From Actinoplanes palleronii (GTDB lineage: Bacteria; Actinomycetota; Actinomycetes; Mycobacteriales; Micromonosporaceae): DNA of 64,000 bases. The first letter of the stretch is position 1. Each line of letters begins with the position of its first letter. The notes beneath the pieces are model-generated. The model was given only the letters and a program-made list of their open reading frames with translations, was not told where the DNA came from and did no database searches. The translations under genes were made by a program, and so were the position numbers. The DNA lies in assembly GCF_016862315.1 (NCBI RefSeq), contig NZ_BOMS01000093.1, positions 1-64,000 on the forward strand, given 5' to 3'. Positions 7,122-16,100 of this stretch are shown one piece after another.

Positions 7122-10100
7122 TCAGCCCACCACCTCGCCGAGAAGGTGCAGCGGCGCGGCCACGACCCCCACAAGATCAAGAGCTTTCTGGTACGCCATG
7201 GCGTGCTCTGGCGTGACCGGCCCGCCCACCAGAGGCAGCCCGGGGGTGACCGCGTGCAGCAGCGACTCGAGCTGGCACGACGCGATCGCCCCGGGCAGCC
7301 GGCCGGGATGCGCGGAGATCGGCAACCCGGCGGTCATGGTCCGGGTCGACGGCCCGCAGTCGAGCAGTCCCCCGCCGACGATCAGCACGTCGTTGCGGGC
7401 GCGCATCCGCGCCAGCGCCCGCGTGGTGTCGAAGCAGTGCGGGAACGAGTCGTCGACCAGGATCGTGCCGGGCCGCAGCCGATCGACGTCGAGGGTGCCG
7501 GGCCCACCGCTGGTGGCGGCCACGATCACGTCGGACCGGTAGATCGCGCCGACCCCGTCGGTGACGATCTCGATCGGCCCCGGATACCCGTTCCGGCGCA
7601 GGTCGGCGCCGAGGGCGAACAGTCGCTCGGCAGCCGACGGCAGGTCGCACAGCACCAGCGCGGCCGGGGGTTCACCGGCCTGGGCCAGCAGCAACGCCAA
7701 CGACGACGACCCGATCGAGCCGACCCCGAGCACGCCCAGCACCCGCCCGGCCAGGGAGTGGCCGGCCGCGGCGAACGTGGTCCGGACCACCGAGGCCGCG
7801 GTCACCGCGTGACCCGTGGTGACCTGCACGTCCGAGCGGATCAGCCGGGTGACCGCCGCGCCGTACCCGGTGTGCGCGGGGATCATGCCGGCCAGCGAGA
7901 CGGTCCGGGCCCCGAGCCCGGCCGCCAGGTCGGCGGCGGCCGCGGCGTCGGGGGCCAGATCAGTTGCGGTCAGCTCGTCGGCGAAGCGGGGCAGGCAGAC
8001 GAACCCGGACCGCCCGAGCGGGGTGTCGACCGTCTCGAGCAGCCGCGGAGCGTTGCCGGGGAAGAGGGCGGTCCGGATCGCTTCCCGGGAGAGGGTGGGC
8101 AGCATGTCCCGTACGGCTGGGGGCAGGTCGCCGGCGAGCGCCGCGAGGTGGGCGGGCGCCGGGAGGTAGCCGACGAGCGCGGCGTCCAGGCGGTCGGTGG
8201 CGGTCGTCGTGCCCGATGGCCGGGAGGCGGGACGGGTCGTGGCGCTCGTTGCCGGGCCCGGGCCCGAGCCGGAGTCGAAGCCGGGACCCGGGTCATCGAG
8301 CGGCGTGCCGGATTCCAGGTCGGTGCGGAGGTGATCGGCCAGGGTGGTCAGGGTCGCTTCGGGGAGGCGGCCGCGGAAGGTCAGGCGTAGGCCGCCGTTG
8401 ACCGGGCGGGCCGCCAGCAGCACGTCGGTGCCGGGCGGCACGGTCATTTCGGCGTCCGTGTCGTCCCAGGTCAGGCGCAGGGTTCTGCCCCGCAGGGGAC
8501 CGAGCGCGGCGAAGTCGAGGTAGGTGAAGAAGAACTGCCAGCCGCGTGGCGCGACGAAGCTGCGAGTGCGAGCCTCGGTCACCGCGGCCGCCATCCGTTC
8601 CAGGTCGGCGCGGAACCCGGCGGGCGGGCCGGGCCGCACGGCGACCGCTGTCGCGCACGGTCCGAAGATCCGGGCCAGGTCCGGGAGGGCGTGATCGCGA
8701 CCGGTCACCGCGACACCGATCGCCGGGTCCGGGCGGTCCAGCACCCGGCTGAGGGCCCGATGGTAGGCGGTGAGGACCGGCGCCATCGGGGTGGTGCCCG
8801 CCGCCACGGCGAGGGCCCGCAGCCGGGACACCGTCGCCGCGCCGAGCGTGATCCCGGCCGTCGCGGTCGCCGTGCCGCGCCCGAGCGGCAGCCCGTCGTA
8901 GGGTGCGGACTCCGGCGCCAGCCCGTCGAGCAGCCCGACGTAGTCCCGGAACGACGACCGCAGCGGTGCCAGCTCTTCCTGGTCGTAAACGGTCAACAGT
9001 TCCCGCGCGAGCAGCGCCACGCTGTACCCGTCACCGACCAGGTGGTGCGCGTGCAGCAGCAGGACGTGCTCCTCCGGACCGACCTGGATCAGCCGCAACC
9101 GCACCAGTGGCCAGCGCGCAGGGTCGAAGCGATGCGCCCGCTCGGCCGCGATCGCCGCCTGCTCTGCTCCCGGCTCGGCGGCCGCGACGTATTCCACGGT
9201 CAACCGGGCTGTGGCTGACAGCTCTCGCTGCACCGGTGGGCGGGCGTGCCGGCGGAACACCGTTCGCAGCATCGCGTGCCGCTCCACCAGGGTGTTCACC
9301 GCCTGCTGCAGACGTTCCCGATCGATCGGGCCGTGCAGACGCGGCGCGGCCAGCCAGGTCGACTCGGCGCCGACCGCGTCGGCCAGCAGGAACCCGCGTT
9401 GGCTCGGCGTCAGCGAAAACTCCGCGTTGTCGGGAGCCGCAGCCGTGCCGCCCGCCGCGACCGCCCGCTCGGCCGGCCCGGTCTCCGACGCTGCCTGGGC
9501 CGCATCGATCGCTGCGGCCAGGGCCGCCACGGTGCGGTGCTGATAGATCACGGTGGGCCGGGGCAGAATCGGACACTCTGGTTCCAGGGCCGCGAACATC
9601 TCCAGGACCCCGATCGAGTCACCGCCCAGCGCGAAGAAGTCGTCGTCGCGCCCGACCTCCGGCACGTCCAGCTGCCGCGCCCAGATCCGCGCCAGCAGCC
9701 GCTCGGTCGCGGTGACCGGAGCCGCCCGCACCGGTTCCGCACCCGCCACCAGCACCGTCCGGTCGATCTTGCCGGTGGCGGTCAGCCGCAGCTCCGCCAC
9801 GATCTCGATCCGCGCCGGCACGAGATAAAACGGCACAAACCTTTCCGCGTACGATCGCAGCTCCGCTCCGGTCACCCCCGCGCCCCGGGCCTGCACCCAC
9901 GCGATCAGCCGTTTCCCGTCCACCCGCACGGCGACCCGGTCCACGTCGGGGTGCCCGCGCAGCACGGCCTCGACCTCACCCGGCTCCACCCGGTACCCGT
10001 GCAGTTTGACCTGGTCGTCGAGCCGCCCGCGGAACCACAGCACCCCGTCGCGGTCGCACACCGCCCGGTCGCCGCTGCGATACCAGCGCCGCCCGTCGCG

Positions 10101-13100
10101 CTCCACGAACACCGCCGCGGTCTGCTCCGGATCGTCCAGGTACCCGGCTGCCACCCCGGCACCGCCGATCCACAGCTCCCCGACCTCACCCGGCGCGCAC
10201 ACCCGCCCGTCCACGCCGACCACCTCGACGATCGCACCGCCGACCGCGCGCCCGATCGGCAGGTGCCGTACGTCGTCGCCCGGCCGCTCCGCGATCACCT
10301 GGAACGTCGCGTTGATCGTCGTCTCGGTCGGGCCGTACAGGTTGGCGACCCGCTGACCCGGCCCGACCAGGTCGAACCAGCGCCGTACGTGCGCCGGGGA
10401 CAGCTCCTCGCCGCCGACGTGCACCCACCGCAGCGCGGACAGGTCGGCGTGCTGCCGCTCGGCCGCCGACAGCAGCTGCTCCCACAGCGTCGGCACCGAG
10501 CTCCACACCGTCACCCGGTCCGCGACGAGCCGGCGCACCAGCTCGGCCGGATCGCGGACGGTGTCGCGCCCCCAGCACACCACGGTCGCGCCGACCAGCA
10601 GTGGGGCGAGCAGCTGCCGTACCGAGGCGTCGAAACACGGCGACGCGGTCTGCGCCAGGCGGTCGCCGGCACGATAGCCGAACTCCGTGATCGCCCAGTC
10701 CAGGTAGTTGGCCATCGCCCGCTGACTGATGGCGACACCTTTCGGGCGGCCGGTCGATCCCGACGTGAAGATCACGTATGCGTCGTCGTCGGGGTGGGTG
10801 GTGACGGCCGGGCGCTTGCCCTTCGTACCATCGAGGGTGATTGCCGGTCGTGGGCGGACCTGCCTCCGGTCGCCTGCGGTGACCACCAGCGGCCTGTCGT
10901 CTTCGACGTTGACCAGCGTGAATCCGTTGAGCAGCGGTGCGGTGGTGGTGTCGCAGACGAGCACGGTGACGCCGGCACGTTCCAGCTGGCCGGCCAGGCG
11001 CGCGGGCGGGTGCGCGGGGTCGAGGGGCACCCAGGCCGCGCTCGCCTTGAGGATCCCGACCACGCCGGCCACCGTGGCGAACCCCGGGCCGGTGATCAGG
11101 CCGATCCGGGGGGCTCGATGGCTCGCCAGCCGCGCCGCCAGCCGATCCGAGGCTTCGTCGAGGTCGCGGTAGGTGAACGGTTGCCCGTCGGCGAGGACGG
11201 CTGTCGCGTCCGGGGTGCGACGGCTCTGCTCCCGGATCCGGTCGATCACCGCGGTCGGCGCGGGCGGCGCGCTTTCCGCGGGCGGCGCGCTTTCCGTCGG
11301 ATGTTCCGCGGCGGTCGGCTCCGCGCCCTCGTCGGGCAGGGCCAGTGACGCGATTTCGGCCATGTGGTCCGCGGCGAAGCGGTTGATGGTGGCGGGGTGG
11401 AACAGGGCGGTCGGATAGTTCCAGGAGAAGTGCAGGGTCTGGTGGGACTCGAAGCAGACCAGGCCCAGCCGGGTCGCCGCCGACGCGGTGCCGGCGGTGG
11501 TCGCCAGCACCGGTGCCGCCGTGCCGCCCGCGCCCGGGAAGCGGGCGAAGCTGAAGCTCGCCGGGCTGGCCGTGCGCGGACCGGCCGGCCCGGTGGCCAG
11601 CATCCGGGCCAGGTCCACGGTGGCGACCGAGCCGTGGCGTTCGCTGTCCAGCCACGCCTGCCGCAGGCGGTCGGCGAGCGCCACCGCGGGCTCGCCGGGC
11701 ACGATCCGGGCGAGCACCGGCAGGGTGTCCGCGAACGGCCCGACCATCCGGTCGATGTCGGCCAGCCGTGCGGTCCGGCCCGCGCGGGCGACCTGCACCG
11801 GTATGTCGTCCTGGCCGCTCCAGCGGGCCAGGCAGCGCACATATCCGGCCAGGAGCAGGTGGAACAGCGAGACACCGGCGTCGCGGGCCCGTTGCTGCAG
11901 CCGGGCGCTCAGTTCGGCGTCGATGGCGACCTGGTGCACGGCGTAGGGCGGCTCCGGATCCGTGCCGGGGTCCCCGTCGAACGGGAGGGCCAGAGCGGGA
12001 TATCGGGTGAGCTCGGTCTGCCACCAGCGCAGATCGGCGGTCTCGGGCGGGACGCGGAGCGCCTCGTGGTCCGCGAACGTGGCTACCGGCGCCGCGGCCG
12101 GCTCGCCACCGGCATAGCGGGCCCAGAGTTCGTCGCCGAGGATCGCCAGGCTGTAGCCGTCGGCCGCGGCGTGATGCGCCACCAGGATCAGGTATGCGGT
12201 GGCCGGGCCAGCGATCGCGAGCACCGCCCGCAGGGGCGCTTCCCGGTCCAGGTCGAAGGTCCGGTTCCGCAGCGCCGCGTCAAGCTCCGCAACCGGGCCG
12301 GGCAGGTCAGTCGGACGGTCACCGACCGATCCGCGCAGGTCAGTGCGGAAATCCACGACCGGGCCGCGCAGGTCGGTCGCGGGATCCGCTGCCGGGTCGC
12401 GCAGGTCGGTGACGGTGAACCACGTCGGCCATCCGCCACCGCTCGCGGGTTCGACGTGCTGGCCGCCCGCGCCGAGGCGCACCCGCAGCATCGGATGCCG
12501 TTGCTCCAGGTCGGCGAAGGCAGCCGCCAGGCGCTGCACGTCGATCGGCCCGGCCAGGGTCTGCCGCACGCAGGCGTACGACGGCACCTCGGGATACAAC
12601 CGCCCGTTGGTGTGGAACGCCCGCTGCACCGGGCTGAGCGGAAACGCCGGGCCGGCGACGGCACCGGCCGGAGTCTCGCCGCCGCTGAGGTGCCCGGCCA
12701 GTTCGGCCACCGTCCGGAACTCGAAGAACAGCGTCGTCGACAGCGTCCGTCCGAGCCGCGTCTCCAGCTCCTTGACCAGGTCGACCGCGGTCAGCGAGTC
12801 CAGCCCCAGCGTCAGGAACGGCTCGTCCGTCCCGATCGTCCCGGGTTCCCGCTCGAGCGCCCCCGCCAGCAGCTCCCGGATGATCGACGCCAACCCGTCC
12901 CGGCCCGCCGCCCCCGTCTCGGCCTGCCCGCGGGCCGCAACGATGCCGCTCGAACCCGCCGTGGTCCCGCTGCCCTCCGTCGGCGCCACCGCGGGGCTCA
13001 CGGTCCGCACCGCCACCCGGGCCATCCCCTCCGGCAGCGCTCGGGCCAGGCCGGACGGCTCCGGACGTGCGGCGACAAGCGGCGATCCCCGCAATGCCGC

Positions 13101-16100
13101 GGCAGCCCGCGCCCCGCCGCCGGTCCGTGCTTCCGGAAGGGAGACCAGGACCTGGGCGACGTCCAGGCCGGCTGCGGCCCACAGCAGGTCGGGCAGCAGG
13201 TCGAGAGCGAGAGCGTCGCCGCCGACACCGTGGCCGGCGGCCAGGCCGCCACCGGCCAGGGCCGGCAGATTCACCGCGACGAATCTACGGCCGGCGGCAC
13301 GCTCGGCCGCCGCGAAAGCATCGAGGTACGCGTTCCCGGCCACGTAGTCGCCGACCGCGCCGGCCAACCCTGGCAGCACCGACGACACCGAGGACAACGC
13401 GATCACCAGCGGCAGCGCCGGTAGCTGCAGCTGCGGCTGCGGCTGCGGCTGCGGCTGCGGCTGCGGCGGGCCGGAAACACCGGACACACCGGTTATTTCG
13501 GTTGGGTCGGTTTCCTGGCGGTCGCCGAGGACGGCTCGGGCCAGAACATCGGTGCCGCGGACCTTCGCCGCCAGCCCGGCGGCCAGATCGGAATCGGTCT
13601 TCGCGCGCAGGCTTCCCGGGCGCACCACCCCGGCCGCGTGCACCACCACGTCGAACGAGCGGCCGGCCACCAGCGTCGCCACGTCCTCTTCGACTGAAAT
13701 GTCCGCGCGCCGATACTCCGCGTTCGCGCCCAGTCCGCGCAGCTCGGCCAGCAAGGCGACGGGCTCGGCCGAACGCCCGGCCAGCAGCAGATCCGGGTGC
13801 CCGCGCCGGGCGAGGTGCCGGGCGATCGCCGCGCCGGCCGCACCCGCGCCCCCGGTGATCAGGTAGTTCCCGTCCGGCGGCAGCACCAGCGGTTCGCCCG
13901 ACACAACCGCATTTAAGGTACGGGTGAGCCGCCGCCCGTCCCGCCACGCCACGATCTCCGCGGGACCGGGCGCGGGCGGGACCTGCGCCTCCTCGTCGAC
14001 GGCGGCGCGCCGGACGGCGTCGGGGGTGCCGGAGGTGACGTCGATGATGCGTACCCCGAGGTTGTGGTTCTCGTCGGCCAGGGCCATCAGCAGCCCGGAC
14101 CAGACCGCGTGCGCCGCGCTCGGGGTTTCGCCGGGGTTCCCGGTCGCGTAGAGATCCTCGGTGACGACCAGCAGGTGCCCGGATCGCGGCAGCGTGGGCA
14201 GCGTGGCGATCGCGTCCGGCCCGCCGTGATCAAGTCGCAGCACCGAGGCCGTCGGGGGCGCGGACGACGGCGGCACCAGCGGCGTGTCGACCCAGCGGAC
14301 CGTCGACAGGATGGGCGGGCGTGGGTCGGTCACCCAGTAGCGGCGGCGTTGATAGGGATAGGTCGGCAGCGCCACGCGGCGGGTGCCCCGGTCCAGTTCT
14401 GACCGATCCAGCACACCCCCGAGCCGCCACCACTCCCCCGCCGTCGTCAGCAGTTGCTCGTCGGCGACCAGCACCACGGCGCCGCTCGACCGCCCCGCCG
14501 GGATGCCCGCACCGATCACGACGGCCAGGTCATGACCCGCCGTCACCAGCCGCGCCACCGCCCCGTCGCCGTCGCTCTGGCAGCCGGGCGCGAACCGCGC
14601 CGGATCGAGGAGCGTGACGTGGTCGCCGGTGGCCGGGTCGAGCAGTGGGATCCGGGCCGTGCCCGGCTCACCGCCGACAGACACGTCCGGTGCCACCGGC
14701 CGGGCCGGACCCGGCTCACCGCCGTCGGACTCGGGCGGCATCGCCAGCCGGATCGCGGCCGCCGGGCGGAGCGCGCCGGTGAACACGGCCGCGGCCAGGG
14801 CGGCGACTCCGAGCCCGGTGACGGCGTCCGGGCGTACCCCGAAAGTCCGCAACCGATCGCCCACCGCGATCCCGAAAGCGACAGTGACCAGTCCGCTGAC
14901 CTCGGGTTTCGCTGCGGCGTCCGGGTCAGCGAACCAGGAAGTGAGGGATCGGCCGGCCACCGGGCCGACCTCGGCGGACAGCTGGTCGACGGCGGCGCGG
15001 ACCGCGGGCGTTGTCGCGTACAGATGGCTGGCCTGACCCGGCGCCGGCGCACTGAACAGCAGAAACGTCCGGGCGGTCCGGAGCACCGGAGGCCCGGTGG
15101 GCGCCGACGCGAGGCGGTCGGCGAGGTCGCCGTCGGCGACGACCGCGATCCGGTAGGGGCCGTCGTCACGCGCCGTCGACGCCGTCGCACAGACCTCGGC
15201 ATCGCGGAGTTCCGGATGGGCGCGCAGGTGCGCGACCAGGTCATCCGCCGTGGCCCGCAGCCCCGCCGCCGACCGCGCCGACAGGGTCAGCAGACGCGCC
15301 CCGGCACCGGCAGGCGCGTCAGGTCCGGCCGGCACCGCGTCGGGCGCGGAGAGGATCGCGTGGGCGTTGGTGCCGCCGAAACCGAAGCTGTTGATCGCGC
15401 CCACCCGCGGCCCCACCCACGGACGGCGCTCGGTGACCACCGCGAACCCCGCCCGGGCCAGATCGAACCGCGGTGACGGCCGGCGGTGATGCAGCGACGG
15501 CGGCAACTCCCCGTGCTGCAGCGACAGCACCAGCTTCACCAGCCCCGGCATCCCCGCGGCGTTGAGCAGATGACCGATATTGGTCTTCACCGAACCGAGC
15601 AGGCGCACCCGCCCCTCCGGCAGCGGCGCGAACGCGTGCGCGAGCGACCGCGCCTCGATCGGATCACCGACCGCGGTCCCGGTCCCGTGCGCCTCCACAT
15701 AGCCGACCTCGGCCGGATCCACCCCGCACTCCGCATACGCCTCGCTGATCACCTGCTGTTGCAGCAGCGGGTTCGGGGCCATCAGGCTCAGCGAGCGGCC
15801 GTCGTTGTTGACCGCGGTGCCCCGCACCACGGCCAGCACCCGGTCATCCGTCGCGTCGGCGAGCCGGGTCAGCACGAGCGCCGCACCGCCCTCGCCGGGG
15901 ACGAACCCGTCCGCGCCGGCGTCGAAGGCCCGGCAGCGCCCGGTCGGCGAGAGCGCCTGCGCGCCGGCCAGCAGACGATGGGCGGTTCCGGTCAGGTTCA
16001 GGTTGACGCCGCCGACCACGGCGATGTCGCAGTCGCCGGCGGCCAGGCTGCGGCGGGCCAGGTGCAGGGCGACCAGCGCGGACGAACACGCGGTGTCGAC

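Noticed and set aside
13431..13466. Phase-variable switch
   Set aside because: The unit is a hexamer, so slippage keeps the frame and cannot turn the gene off.
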